From: Azolla caroliniana
Taxonomy: Eukaryota > Polypodiophyta
Assembly (NCBI GenBank): GCA_043228905.1
Contig: JBHGNT010000022.1
Location: forward strand, 5,270,001 to 5,334,000
DNA length: 64,000 nt
Reading direction: 5' to 3'
Shown here piece by piece: positions 31,473 to 43,504 of this stretch. The notes below the pieces were generated by a model. That model worked only from the letters and a program-made list of their open reading frames with translations, did not search any database and had not been told where the DNA came from. How positions within the stretch are numbered: the first letter of the stretch is position 1; each line of letters opens with the position of its first letter. The translations under genes and the position numbers were made by a program.

Positions 31473-31862
31473 ATGGAGAAACGCATGGATGGGTACATCC
31501 GGGTCGTAGAGGCACCTCCACACCCGGATGTCATGGACATCACCAGAAAGCTTAACATCGACACGGTCACCAACTCTTCCATCCAGAAAAAGTTGGACCT
31601 GTCATCGCTAGGCGAAAGACATTTCAAAATCCCTCCTGCAGAGGCACTGCAGAGATATTTCGGTCCATATTCCTCCTCCGCCAAGGCCTATAGAATGAAG
31701 CAGATCCCGGATCCCTTCTTCCGTGAAGTCACGAAGTTCCTTTTAGAGGTCGGTTGCGTACACGTCAACGCATATGGGATGCCCAAGCAGAAGGCGGGTA
31801 TCATTATGGATACCTTTGAAGGGCGTGAGGTCGATTGGGGGTCATCACAGGGCCAGCATTAA
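31473..31862 (+). CDS. Unrecognised ORF downstream of the Tat-like pol
   Basis: 129 codons from ATG 31473 to TAA, with a stop just upstream of the start. The composition looks protein-like (ITRKLNIDTV, PPAEALQRYFGPY, LEVGCVHVNAYG). The reading sense appears to continue beyond the stop in a shifted frame (GVITGASIKGRLHAY, then KKLKAIIQQYY) to about 31940, and after a further stop into a Pro/Thr/Glu-rich tail to about 32150, so the original protein was longer. I recognise no family. It lies on the element's sense strand between integrase and the next inserted copia fragment, so it may be an extra ORF of this element or the gag-like start of another one. Confidence 0.45.
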   Translation: MEKRMDGYIRVVEAPPHPDVMDITRKLNIDTVTNSSIQKKLDLSSLGERHFKIPPAEALQRYFGPYSSSAKAYRMKQIPDPFFREVTKFLLEVGCVHVNAYGMPKQKAGIIMDTFEGREVDWGSSQGQH

Positions 31863-32512
31863 GGGAAGGCCTGCATGCGTATCAACGAGGCAAGAAGCTC
31901 AAGGCGATCATACAACAGTACTATATGGTGTTATTCCCACCCTGAGTCCTGTCGGCACCGCAGCCCAGCCGACCCACGCCTCCGCCCCGATCCATGAAGT
32001 GCAGGTTAGCGGAGTTAGCTACCCCAAAGTGGGAAGAGGAACCCCAACCCACCCAGCCAGACACACGGACAACGCAGGAAGAACAGTCGACACGCTCCGC
32101 GGACGCAGCCCCAGAGCCAGATGCTGAAACACAGCAGGATAGCCCAGACTGAAATGGCAGAGATTGGACAGGAAAGATGGGTGGGGATTGGTCAAAGACG
32201 TCCCCACGGTGGCAGAGACAATGACAGAAGGCGATCGTTCTGCAGTTACGGAGCCCAATACCACCTTCAAAATCATCCAGGAGGCACAACCGATCATTAC
32301 GACCAAGTCACAACGAGGGAAAGCCGTATTGACAGCGGAAAGCGAGGTTTTGGCATATCCAGATATCCCGAACACGACCCATGTGTTCAACACCCTCTTA
32401 CAGTTCAAACCTCTTTTGAGCTCATGGAATTTTAGGCAACGCAACAGATAAAGGCCTCACAACGAATGGTCGAGGATCACACGAAGCGCCAGATGATCGA
32501 GCGCACCCTCTA
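31863..32512 (+). other. Decayed continuation of the unknown ORF; no other feature
   Basis: Contains only short frames. The Pro/Thr/Glu-rich stretch around 31990-32150 looks like a low-complexity tail of the preceding ORF. From 32160 to 32450 short plus-strand frames (for example VADTMTEGDR-like text) have no family resemblance I can name. The stretch ends abruptly at 32512 at a copia purine tract. Confidence 0.4.
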
Positions 32513-32777
32513 CGAACTCCCCCTTCACTCCGACATGGGATGTCTCGTTAGTCCAACCCATCTTCGGCATGTGTCCAGCTTGTCGGTTGACAACACCTTG
32601 GTTAGCATGTCCGACCCATTCTCCTCTGTGTGGATCTTTGTAAGAACAAAGTCTTTGACTTCTACCTTTCCCCGAAGCCAGTGGTATCTTCACTCGATGT
32701 GCTTGGTCCTCGAGTGGAAGGCCACGTTCTTTGCAAGTTGGATGGCACTTTGATTGTTGCAATAGAGTTTGTATTCC
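32513..32777 (-). pseudogene. Copia-A-family RNase H C terminus (fragment)
   Basis: On the minus strand: EEYKLYCNNQSAIQLAKN and FHSRTKHIE near 32775-32695, then in another frame the end of the polyprotein to a TGA near 32530. The purine tract AAGGGGGAG follows. It matches the last 90 residues of copia-A. It breaks on the left exactly after the purine tract and on the right at an LTR of opposite orientation. Confidence 0.85.
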
Positions 32778-33354
32778 TCTTCGGTCCCTCTGGAGGGGAT
32801 CCGGATGAGAACTGGACGAGGCGGATTGGACGAGTCAGAGGAAGGAACCGGACTAGATGGATCCAGAAGGTACCCATCCAAATACGATGAGAACAAGACG
32901 TAGGGACATATTAGTAAATATGTTTCAATGTGACTGTTGAGGTCATATTTGTAAATAGCCTCAAAGTTATATAAGTATAATATAACTAGGGCAATAACTG
33001 TTGTTGAGTAGTTGTGATCATTCGTATTGTTGTATAGATTGAGAGAGAGATACAAAACTTGTATCTGTTGTAACCACCAGTTGGCGAAGGTAGAACTCAA
33101 GGTCGTTGCCTTTGAGTCTCCCATTGTACCCTTCCTCTTTCTAGTGGTATAGTTCAGAGTCTGTGGGCTCTCATGGTTTTTTCCCGATTAGGGTTTTCCA
33201 CATTAACACATTGTGTCATCTTATTTTTGTTTTTCCTTCCATTGTGAGTTAGGAGATTGGTTGTGGCCGCGAACGATTCCTTACATGTTCACACACTTCA
33301 CATATTCTTAGGGTGTGCTCCCATACTAGGTTAAGTTGAGTTTGATTCTCAACA
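32778..33354 (+). repeat. Copia-A-family LTR (copia-F), 5' end incomplete
   Basis: Starts at TTCGGTCCCTC (copia-A LTR position 11 onward) and ends GATTCTCAACA. It contains the CATATTAGTAAATATG palindrome and a TATA region inside AAGTTATAT/ATATAACTA (32964-32988), plus the AAGGTCGTTGCC segment. It has no minisatellite array. It is not followed by a primer site, so it is a solo or truncated LTR. Confidence 0.82.
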
Positions 33355-33519
33355 AATGTTCCAACCATAATTGTCAATAGTTAGCACATGTGCCTCATCT
33401 AAGAAGGATACAATTGATCAATTTCCTATTGATATCAAAGAAAGTTAAAGAAGAAAAGTTATCACTCAAAGCAATACCCGGAGAGGATCAAGTGTTGCTA
33501 CGTTGATCAACAAAGAGCA

Positions 33520-34390
33520 TGCAAATATTATGTTGGTTAGATGAATTGTGGAAGGTAATATGTCGTTTAATCTTTTGAAAATGTCATGTTGGAGGAACAT
33601 GTTGTTAGATTTCCCAAATATTGGAGAAAGGTATAGGTGTATTACCTACAATGATTTAAGGGTTAAACATTTAAATGAAGAGCATTTATATGTGCAACAC
33701 AAAGTGCAAAATGTGAACTCCCTTTGGCCAAATTATGGAGTTACTATACTTTCAAATGAATGGATTGACTCTAGCAAGCGAGTACTTGTGGGTATTTTGG
33801 TTGCATGTTATTATGGCACTACATACCTTAAAGTATTGATTGTAGTGGTGTTTCTACAAGTGTTGATGGTCCATGGTTGGTTGAAATGTTATCAACTACA
33901 ATAAAGGATGTAAACGCAGAAAATATGGTGCAAATTGTCACCATCAATGCATCTAATTGTGTTAGCATGGGTCACATTCTAGATATTGAATTCCTAAACC
34001 TTGTATGGACTGCTTGTGCATCACATTGTCTAGATATATTACTAGAGGATATTGTGAAGTTGTCTTGGGTTCATTGAATATACAAGAGAGAAAATTATGT
34101 AGTTAAACTATTCATGAAGAAATAGAATGCACGAAACATTTTGAGCAATTATTTTTCTCTTGTGCTCCTTAGGCCAAGTGTCACCCGATTTGGCTACATT
34201 CTTATTGTCCTTGAGAGGCTTGCAAGAGTTTGAAGAGCCCTTGAACAAACTATGGTTAGTGACTATTGAGAGGATTGGAGTGACTCTAAAAAGCCAAATG
34301 TTGCCAAGGTAAAGTCCATTGTGCAAGATATATCTACTTTGCCTTCAATTATGATTGCAATTTCTAAGAAGCAAGAGAAGACACATCAAA
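33520..34390 (+). pseudogene. hAT-type transposase remnant (DUF659 region)
   Basis: Plus-strand frames with stops: YNDLRVKHLNEEHLY, LWPNYGVTILSNEWIDSSKR near 33720-33780, VACYYGTTYLK, then in another frame ENMVQIVTINASN near 33925-33960 and WTACASHCLDILLEDI near 34010-34060. RPSVTRFGYI-like text follows at about 34170. These match the hAT/DUF659 pattern, including the conserved Trp-Thr-x-Cys-Ala-x-His-Cys segment. The catalytic Asp expected in SDGWTD reads Asn-Glu-Trp-Ile-Asp here. No terminal inverted repeats identified. Confidence 0.8.
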
Positions 34391-34658
34391 TAATGACAAG
34401 TAATTTGTTTTTATTCCGATATTATAATTTCTATTGCTTAATACTTTATGTCATAGGACTAGTCTTCTAGAAATACAGAAAGAAATTGGAATGATCATGC
34501 ATTGACAATACAAAAAAGGGAATCTTTGGAAGGTGAAACAAGTGCAGAGATTAGTATATATTAGAGAAAACTTAAGGCTTTGTTCGGAGCTTTCAAACTC
34601 ATGTTGGTCTTCCAATGTAGGTCTAAATCTTTCTTATTCATGTTTGAAATAGTCCTAA

Positions 34659-34660
<2 letters not shown>

Positions 34661-34692
<32 letters not shown>
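34661..34692. repeat. (AT)n microsatellite
   Basis: Uninterrupted AT dinucleotide run of about 32 bp. Confidence 0.95.
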
Positions 34693-34694
<2 letters not shown>

Positions 34695-36424
34695 TAGTTT
34701 TCATAGGTGTCGCTATGTGACGCTCCATGATATGTCACCATGAGATGCACTTGTAAAATGTGTATCTCTAGGACATACAAATTGTATAGTGCAACGTACA
34801 ACAAGTAAATAGCCAATTGGTAAGGCTATGGATTGTCGGGTTTTAGTTGGCACACAAAGGAAATAACCTTTTACATATTTTATGGTAAGAATTAAATGCA
34901 AGTGGTGGTGCCTCTCTTACTATTAAAAGGGAGAGGAGAACTCGTTTTGGGGTTTGGTTTTTGGTAATTTGAAGGTCTTCATTTTCAAATTGAGGTCTTT
35001 TTTTCCTTATTGAGTTTGAGTGAGTGAGTGTGAGCATGGAGCTTCCACACACTTTAACTAGGGTATTATTCACCCAAACCCCATCATTAAAGCATGTCAT
35101 CTTCTTTGTTTTAGAACCCCAATGGTCCACTTAAGTTTAACATACATTTGCATTATTTTTGCAACAACTTTTGTACTTCTTCAATTTGATAAATATCCGC
35201 TAAACATGATTGGTCAAAGACTTCTACAACTACAGGCTCTATGTCTTCCCTTGGCATTTGGGTTTATTTGATGCCGAGGATTATTGGCGGTGCAAGCTAA
35301 TACCTGACTTCCACCTTTTTTCCATCCTACGGATAACACAACAATATCTTCATTACTCCTTTTTTGAAGTGGATGAGTGGAATTGGTTGTCCTCATAGTA
35401 TATGATAATTTTTGTAGCAAGTTGTGGTGGTCAATGCAATTGTGTTGTTCGTGCTCCATTATATTACACCATATGCACCATCATGTGTCACTCCAAGAAG
35501 GTCATGACTTCTTTCGATCTGGGCTTGTGATTTACAAGTCCGCCATGCTATTTTTCACCAATTTCTCAATGCCTTCTTGGTTTGGTTGTCTCATATCCTC
35601 GAAACTACTTTAGTTGGCCTAATTAGGGTCATTTCTTTGTGTAATCTTCGGTATTTCCTAAGACAAATGGTTGAAATTTCTATTCACTTCATCTAATGAC
35701 TTGACTAGGTTTGTCTCACTCACCATAGTTAAATCTTTTTTATCCTTCATTTTGAGGGCTCAAAAAAACAACTCTACATTTTTGGCCTAGACAAGAGCTT
35801 GATCCCTTGCTACAAGTTGCTTAAAGAGATTATCTAACTCAAAAAGTATGTTTAGAAGCAACACATTTTATGAGTTAATGTAGCCCAATACACAAATCCA
35901 TTTTGTGTCATATTTGAAGCATCATCAATTATTGGCAAATGCTTTAAGCATGCAATGCTTGAACTCTCCCATGTCTTTTTGCTTTCTCAAAGCTCTCAAA
36001 TACAATCTTTCAAGTCAACGTTCACAACTCGTCTAAATGATGAAACATGCAAAACTTCAGAAATTTCTCCCCAAAGCATCTTCACTTTGTAGTATTGTAG
36101 GTACTCTAAGATGTTTGACCACAAAGCTAGATGTCAAACTTGACATCTAGTTGATTGCCACTCCCACCTTCATCATTGTTCCTCATTCCTGAAGTATCCT
36201 CTCGAACATAACCATCATAGACAACATTAGTTCACCAATCTTCTTGTCACCTATCCAAGTCAAGGTCACCAAATTGAAGTTCGAAAGATTGTCCTCCACT
36301 TGATCATTGCATGCTTAGGTGGGTTTAGAAAGAGATTTTGAGTAAGATAATTAAGAGACCTAGATACTATTTGTTGAATACAAAGTAGAGAGTGGAAAAA
36401 AAGACAGATTGTAACAAGTATTAG
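34693..36424. other. AT-rich stretch without a recognisable gene
   Basis: Only short frames on both strands. It may hold further hAT decay products, but I could not support any domain. Ends where copia-D inserts at 36425. Confidence 0.5.
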
Positions 36425-36698
36425 TGTTAAGAGTCAAACTCAACTTCCCATAGATAGGTTTCACACTAGCTCATGGACATGTTGCGCTAGCTTTGTAAAT
36501 AGTAGAAAGGGCACTTGCCCTAGCTTAGTTGGTATATAAACCAATGCATTGTAACTTAGTTACTGTTGGATGTTTTATGTTTGATGTATTTTTTGTTAAT
36601 ATACAGTCTCTCTCTCTCTCTCTGTTGCCTCGCACACACACAGACTCTCAATCTTCTTCCGCTGCATTGCAATCACTCTTGCTTCCCATTCTGTTACA
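36425..36698 (+). repeat. Copia-D 5' LTR
   Basis: TGTTAAGAG...CTGTTACA. It carries a short CT run (36607-36622) and a TATA-like GGTATATAAACC near 36531. It is followed by the tRNA-Met primer site TGGTATCAGAGC at 36699-36710. Confidence 0.93.
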
Positions 36699-36780
36699 TG
36701 GTATCAGAGCGAGGTTGCCTGATTAAGTCTATTCGACTGTGTTGTGCTGCACGCCGACGATCAACAGAGAAGAAATCACC

Positions 36781-37690
36781 ATGAATACTCAAATGGGAAG
36801 CGCTCTTCCTACCGAGAAGCTCGATAGAACGAACTTTGCATCTTGGGAATACAAGATGCATCAATACCTTGTCAGACAAGGCTATTGGAGCTACATCGAA
36901 GGAGCTCACAAATCACAACCCAACCCCACACACGCCAACTATCACGCTTGGTAGCAGGCTACAAGCCATGTGTTGTATTGCCTTGCATCATGTGTTCATG
37001 ATCATATGCTTGGCTACATTCGAGAGGCAAAAACGCCGAAGCAAGCATGGGAAAACCTCAAGAAGATTTTCACAACCAATACGGCCGCACAAAAGCTCCA
37101 ACTTCGACAAGAGCTGAACAAACTTCAACAAAGGGACATGTCAATCGGCAACTACACCTTAAAGATCAAGGAGTTATGCGATGCCCTTGGATCGATCAAT
37201 GTTAGCATTGACGATGAAGAAATGGTGTAGATATGCCTCGGTGGCTTGGCACCGCGATTTGGCGCAATAAGATCGGTCGTTCTCGCGAGAGAGAATCCTC
37301 CCTCCTTTTTTGATCTCCAATCATTGTTGCTAGTTGAAGAGAATCACGTGTGTCAAAGGAACAACGTGAATGACAGACAAATGCTATATTCGAACTTCGA
37401 TGGAGGAAGAGGACAAAGCCGCGGAAGGAGAGGTCGATTCGGCCAAGGCCGACACAACCAAGAGCGTAACTCCCACCAATGACAAGCGGACAGAAACAGC
37501 CCCAGAGAGTTTGGCGGAAGGGGGAGTCATCACGCCGGACCAAGCAACCGTAGGAACCCAATTGAGTGCGGGTATTGCGGAAAACCCGGCCACTACGAAG
37601 AGGAGTGTCAGAAGAAGAAGCGTGAGCAAGGCCGACAACGAACAAATTACGCCACGAACTCCGACTACGGAGACCGCAGTGGAATGTTCA
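36781..37690 (+). pseudogene. Copia-D gag, multiple stops
   Basis: ATG at 36781. Same architecture as copia-C gag. Stops at 36952-36954 (TAG), 37228-37230 (TAG) and 37480. A zinc knuckle CGYCGKPGHYEEEC lies near 37568-37610 in the frame after the last break. Basic GRGQSRGRRGRFGQGR near 37405-37450. Confidence 0.85.
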
Positions 37691-40600
37691 TAATGAAGCA
37701 CGAAGCGCACTCAATGTTCGCACTTGGGTCAACTACCAATTCTACTCCGAACAGCGTATGGTTTGACGATTCGGGAGCATTCAATCACATGAAGTCCCAT
37801 GAAGATTGGTTTCGGGAACGACGGAAGCCCGAATGTCCCGGATATGTCGAAACAAGAGATGACACAACTCACCCAATACAGCAAATCGAGAACATCCCAT
37901 TCGGAAACAACAACAAACAGACCTACCTCAAGAACGTGCTGCATGTCCCCACTATTACGAAAAACCTGGTTTCGGTTGGCCAGATCGTCGAACAAGGAAT
38001 GCAAGTACGCTTCAATAACGATGGCTGCTTCATCGAAAAAGGCGATCAATTCATAGCTCACGACCGTCGTGAAGGCCGTATGTTCATCCTCGAATCAAGC
38101 GAGGTAAAGTCGGCCATGTTTGCAAAGGGCCAGAAAGTCGAAACCAACTTGAAATTATGGCACAAGAGAATCGGCCACATCAATCTCCAAAAGCTCTAGA
38201 ACATGCAATCGAAAGGAGTCGTAATTGGACTCCCAAACTTTACGGCAAAGGAGATTACAGGCGTATGCAAAGCATGTCAGTTCGGAAAACAACGTCGTCA
38301 CCCATTCCCTAAAGAGCGGAATGTGAGAAAAGGAATCTTGGATGTCGTACATTCAGATTGTGGGGACCAGCCCAGACAGCAATATTCGACAGATGCCGAT
38401 ACTCTGTCACATTCATCGACGACTTCACCAAGAACACCTGGATCTATCCGATAAAGCAGAAGAGTGAAGTGTTTAGGCACTTCCAGACATTCAAAGCCAA
38501 AGTCGAAAAAACTACGGGTCGGCATGTACGCTGTCTTCGATCAGATGGAGGCAAAAAATATTTTTCGGATGAATTTTCGGCATATCTCCGAAAAGAAGGA
38601 ATCCGACGAGAGTTCTCATGTTGACACACGCCTCAACAAAATGGCGTAGTAGAGCGTAAAAATCACCATGTAGTAGAAGTTGCACGAGCCATGATGAACG
38701 AGAAGAATCTGCCGAAATCATATTGGGCATATATCTCATGAACAGGTGCACAACCTCGGGAGTACACGATATAACTCCGCATGAGAAATTCTTTGAAAAG
38801 AAGCCGGACTTGTCACATGTCCTCATTTTCGGTTCTATCGCCTATGTACATATTCCCGACAATACACGGAAAAAGCTTGACCCAAAGTCGGACAAATGTA
38901 TCCTCGTAGGATACTCACTCGAACATAAGGGGTACAAATGCTACAACCCATCTAACCGTGAGGTTCGAACAAGTCGAGACGTAGTCTTCAACGAATACGC
39001 ATCCTAGTGCGCACCAGAGAATACTTCCACTCCAACCCCGGTCGACGTGGATGCCACTGAAATAGAAATAGAAGCTAAGGATCGTCTCACACAGATGTTA
39101 GAAGATAGCCCAATTACGAAACGTCTGAGTGGGCCATCAGAGCCGCCGAGCGATGAAAGCACATCTCGGCTGAGTCCGAAGCTCGACAAAGGGAAGGTGA
39201 AAATGCGGGAATATGAAGATCAGGAAGAGACCGAGATGCTTCACTCTCTTGACAGTGAATTTGAAGATCTTGACATCCGCATAGATGGAGCGAAGAAAGT
39301 CATACTCCCCACAGATCGAGAGCTACGTCGATCCATGCGTGAAAAGAACCCTGTAAACCGCTACGGCTACGACGAGTACATGGCGTATCACTACGCTTTT
39401 CTGATGAAAGTAGCGTCAGTACGGGAACTGGAAATGCTTTCCGAAGCCGCAAGGGATCTGCGATGGGTCGAAGGGATGAATGAGGAGAAGGAAGCTTTAT
39501 GCAAAAACGAGACATGGGATCTCATTCCTCTTCCCCCGAACAAGAAAGTGATTGGTTGCAGATGGATATACAAAGTAAAATACAATGCCAACGGATACAT
39601 AAATCGCTTCAAAGCACGGCTCATTGCGAAAGGCTACGCGCAAACGCATGGCATAGACTACGAAGAAACCTTTGCCCCAATGGCAAAGATGACAACTATA
39701 CGGACAGTAATTGCACTCGCCGCATCGAAGGGATGGCACCTCCACCAGATGAACGTGAAAAATGCTTTCCTCCAAGGAGAGTTAGAAGAAGAGGTGTACA
39801 TGATACAACCACCCGGATTTGAATCACGTAAACATCCGCACTCCGTATGCCTACACAAGAAGCAACTCTACAGCCTCAAACAAGCACCGTGTGCTTGGCA
39901 TTCGAAGATCACGCAGTACCTTCATCAAGTCGGATTTCAGATGTCAAAATCCGATACTTCTTTGTACATCCGAAATGAGTCTGATAGCCCGATCATCATC
40001 ATCCTATACGTGGATGACTTGGTCATCGGAGGAAAGGATCTCACCGAGATCAACAAAGTCAAAACACTTCTCTCCGGCAGATTTGAAATGAAAGACCTAC
40101 ATGAACTCCATTACTTCCTAGGCATTGAAGCAATTCAAACACCAATCGGGATAATGATCTTACTACATCCTCAACTTACTCTACAAGTTCGGAATGACCG
40201 AGTGCAAGCCTATGTCTACCCCTCTCGATTGTAACCTAAAGATTGATGCCAATTCCAGAACCGTTGAGAGTGAGCCAACTCAGTATCAACAACTGATCGG
40301 TAGTTTGATCTATCTAACCATTACGTGACCCGACCTCAGTTATTCGGTCGGCCTACTTAGCCAATTCATGTAGAATCCACAAAACCTTCATCTTGATTGT
40401 GCTAAGAGGATACTATGGTATGTCAGTATGACAATGGCTTACGGCATCATGTATAAGTCGAACATGACTATTCGACTCGAAGGGTACACCGACACGGACT
40501 GGGCAAGCTATAAAACGGATAGATGATCCACCTCCGGATTTGTCTTCTCCCTCAGTAGTAGAGCAATCTCTTGGAGCAGCAAGAAACAGTCGACAGTTGC

Positions 40601-40930
40601 ACTATCGAGCACAGAAGCCGAATATAGGGGCGCAGCAGTCACTGCATGCGAAGCCGTATGGCTTAAACGCATACTAAAGGATCTAGGCGTTCCCATCAAG
40701 GATCTAATTTGTCTCTACTGCAACAACATGAGCAGTATCTACCTAGCGCAGAACCCCATATTCCACGCACAGACTAAACATATCAAAGTGCATTACCACT
40801 TCATCCGCTAGCGCGTACAAGCCGGTGAGATCAATCTACAACATACCAATACACACCTCCAAGTTGCTGATATATTTACGAAGGCCTTAGGAGTCGACAA
40901 GCTCGGGCAATTTGCATCGGACCTTGGTCT
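37691..40930 (+). pseudogene. Copia-D pol, multiple stops and frameshifts
   Basis: Protease WFDDSGAFNHM near 37765; GAG-pre-integrase LWHKRIGHIN near 38155; CKACQFGKQRRHPF near 38270; integrase with CLRSDGGKKYFSDEF near 38530 and a decayed NGVVERKN segment near 38643. The RT part at 39047-40234 is the longest open block: PPNKKVIGCRWIYKVK, FKARLIAKGYAQ, and catalytic YVDDLVIGG near 40009. RNase H motifs STVALSSTEAEYRGAA near 40595 and a decayed DNMSS segment follow. The end of pol is near 40930, before a GAGGGGGAG tract. Confidence 0.9.
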
Positions 40931-41105
40931 CACGACATCTACATTGCCGAACTTGAGGGGGAGTACAGGTACAGGCGACATGGAAACAATATGCAACACA
41001 TACACAATTGATCGAGTATGCGAGTACGCAACACAGCTGACTAGACAAGTCGAAGTACGAACCGAACAAGCTTCTCGACGGATAGAAGTTGTGTTCGAAG
41101 GGGCG

Positions 41106-41283
41106 TGTTGAGAGTCGAACTCAACTTCCTATAGATAGGTTTCACACTAGCTCATGGACATGTTGGGCTAGCTTTGTAAATAGTAGAAAGGGCACTTGCC
41201 CTAGCTCTTAGTTGGTATAGAAACCAACACATTGTAACTTAGTTACTGTTGGATGTTTTATGTTTGATGTATTTTTGGTTAAT

Positions 41284-41334
<51 letters not shown>

Positions 41335-41409
41335 CCTCACACACACACACACTCTCTCTCAATCTTCTTCCGTTTCATTGCAATCACTCTTGCCTCCCAT
41401 TCCGTTACA
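41106..41409 (+). repeat. Copia-D 3' LTR
   Basis: TGTTGAGAG...CCGTTACA. Longer than the 5' copy mainly because of a CT run at 41287-41332. Preceded by a GAAGGGGCG purine-rich tract. Confidence 0.93.
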
Positions 41410-41929
41410 ATTAGGATTTTGATTGCAAAGGTTAACTATCAAATTGCTAGTAAAACCTAATTAGTAATTCTCATAATCAAGATTTCTTCCCCCCTTATGG
41501 CCCACATTTAGGGGTTTATATAGATCATACCATGTTGAGATGGTGAGCACATGGCACCACTTGGGCGTCATATTTTTGCCTAAAAATATAGAGTAGATTC
41601 AATATATTTGTGCATGCACTTGCTTTATCTAGTTCTTGTTCTAGGCATGAATACTTTTTTAATCTATAAAAATGTTTACATTCTTCAACTTCCACATGTG
41701 CTCATTTGCTCAATTGTTCTATCTTCAACTAATACGCTCTTGCTCAAGACCATGGCTAATGTTGTTTTTATGATGATTCACATTGTGTGCCTACGTTATC
41801 ATGACAATGTACGATTCCATGAAGAATCATATAATGAAGAAAAGTTGATAAGGCAAGTTTATAAGAGTTGTAGATCCAATATTGCAAACAAATGCTTGAA
41901 GGCACTTTGTGGGATATGCCTTTTACTCA

Positions 41930-42640
41930 TATAATCCCCAGATTATAAAAATCTTTACAATGAAATCTATAATGTGAAGTTTGTGAGAATCTTGAACTCT
42001 ATTGATTTTTATCATTTTAAGTCACACCAAATTATTAGTGCGTTGACTCCTATGCTACAAGTTTGTGGAAATCATCAAAACACATTCATATTACATTGTT
42101 GACATGATGAGTTGAGGGTTGAAATATCTTTAATTTGAGTTTTATAATTCCAATGTTATACAAATCCTGAATATGCTCTACATAAATTTAGAACGTTATT
42201 CGATGGTAATTGGAATATTCTCTTTTGACTTTGACAACACTAAGTTTATGCAAACCTTTAAGCATTAAATATGACTTCAATAATCGAACTTTGTGCAAAA
42301 CATTTACATGTTTACACCTCTTTGTTGTGAGATGCCATCAGGAGAATTAAGATATTCTCTATTTGAGTTTTATAATCCACGTTTGTGCAAAACATGTAGG
42401 TCACCTTTGTCACATGGGATCATGAGAGTTGACATATTTAATATTTGAGCTTTACATTCCAAGTTTGCACAAATCTTTAATATATTCATTTGAGTTTTGT
42501 AACATGAAGTGTGAGAATTGATCTCTCTTTTATTTGGCATCTACAATCTCATGTTTTTGTGAATCTTTAGCATGCTCATATACGTTTTGCAACATGATGT
42601 GTTGATCATATTTTACTCGAGTTTGTGGAAATTGTTACCC
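41930..42640. repeat. Degenerate tandem repeats, unit roughly 80-130 bp
   Basis: Several diverged copies of a phrase of the form TTTGAGTTTTATAATCC, then GTTTGTGCAAATCTTTAA, ATGCTCAT, GTTTTGCAACATGATG and GAGAATTGATAT. Copies begin near 42121, 42341, 42421 and 42511, with partial ones before and after. Confidence 0.55.
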
Positions 42641-43420
42641 TGTGAAAGATTTGCATAGACATGGATTAGTTGTCCTTTTTATGATAACAACATCTTGTGT
42701 GATGCGAATGAGATCGCACAACATAATGTATTGTTCATGATATTGTGTTCATATATTGTTTTCAGTGGATTACAATAGTTTCCTCGTTTACACTAAATGA
42801 CATGAGATGAGAAATAATTTAGTTCATGTTTTTTAAAGAAGTGTTGATGTTGAGGGAGATTAGAACAGACACCCAACTTCACAAGTGCAAAGTAATAATT
42901 TAATAGGAGAAACTCTAAAAATACAATTGGTGTTTGCTTTAGTTTCACAAATGCCCCATTAGTTTTAAAATGACCCCAAATGCCCTTTGTAATTTGCCTT
43001 TCAAGCAATTTTATTTGCAATTTAAGTAAACAAACATTGAATTTATCCCCTTTTACCTTAATGATATGTGTTATATCAACAATTAAATGGTCAATTCATC
43101 CCCTTTGTCTCTCTTTTGAGTGTTGACCATGAGATTTAGGGAGAATAATGGGGAATGGGACTTTACGAGATGTTTGACTTCAAAACCAAACTCATGGTTC
43201 AAAAACATCACACTACTAAAGGGCAAACATGTTCCCATTGAAAACCATTACTTTTTGTTGGTTCAATACAATTGAAGTATGACACATGTGCATGCTATGT
43301 GATGGCACACATTTTGTAGGGCCAATGTGGGGATTCACAACAGAAATTCAACATAAGAGAAATTGTTGCAATAACAAGACAAATTGCTCTGAATTATTCT
43401 CATCGGCATAAGGAACTTAA

Positions 43421-43504
43421 ATGTCAAAAAGGAGCCATGATTTCCATAATATAATAGGATTAAATGTCAAAAAGGAGCCATGATTTTCATAAGATAATAG
43501 GATT
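43421..43504. repeat. 42-bp tandem duplication
   Basis: ATGTCAAAAAGGAGCCATGA and its downstream sequence occur twice, starting at 43421 and 43463, with two or three substitutions. Confidence 0.9.

Larger units (their letters stand above)
36425..41409 (+). mobile_element. Copia-D: full-length, decayed copia element
   Basis: 4985 bp bounded by LTRs of 274 bp (36425-36698) and 304 bp (41106-41409), with the 5-bp direct repeat ATTAG at 36420-36424 and 41410-41414. The LTRs differ by a modest number of substitutions plus expansion of a CT run, so the insertion is older than copia-A. Gag and pol carry several stops. It is related to copia-C by gag and integrase text (PTEKLDRTNFASW, HKRIGHIN). Confidence 0.95.

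Noticed and set aside
34693-36424. Possible C-terminal hAT dimerisation region on the minus strand
   Set aside because: Some suggestive words, but I could not read a coherent domain in any frame.
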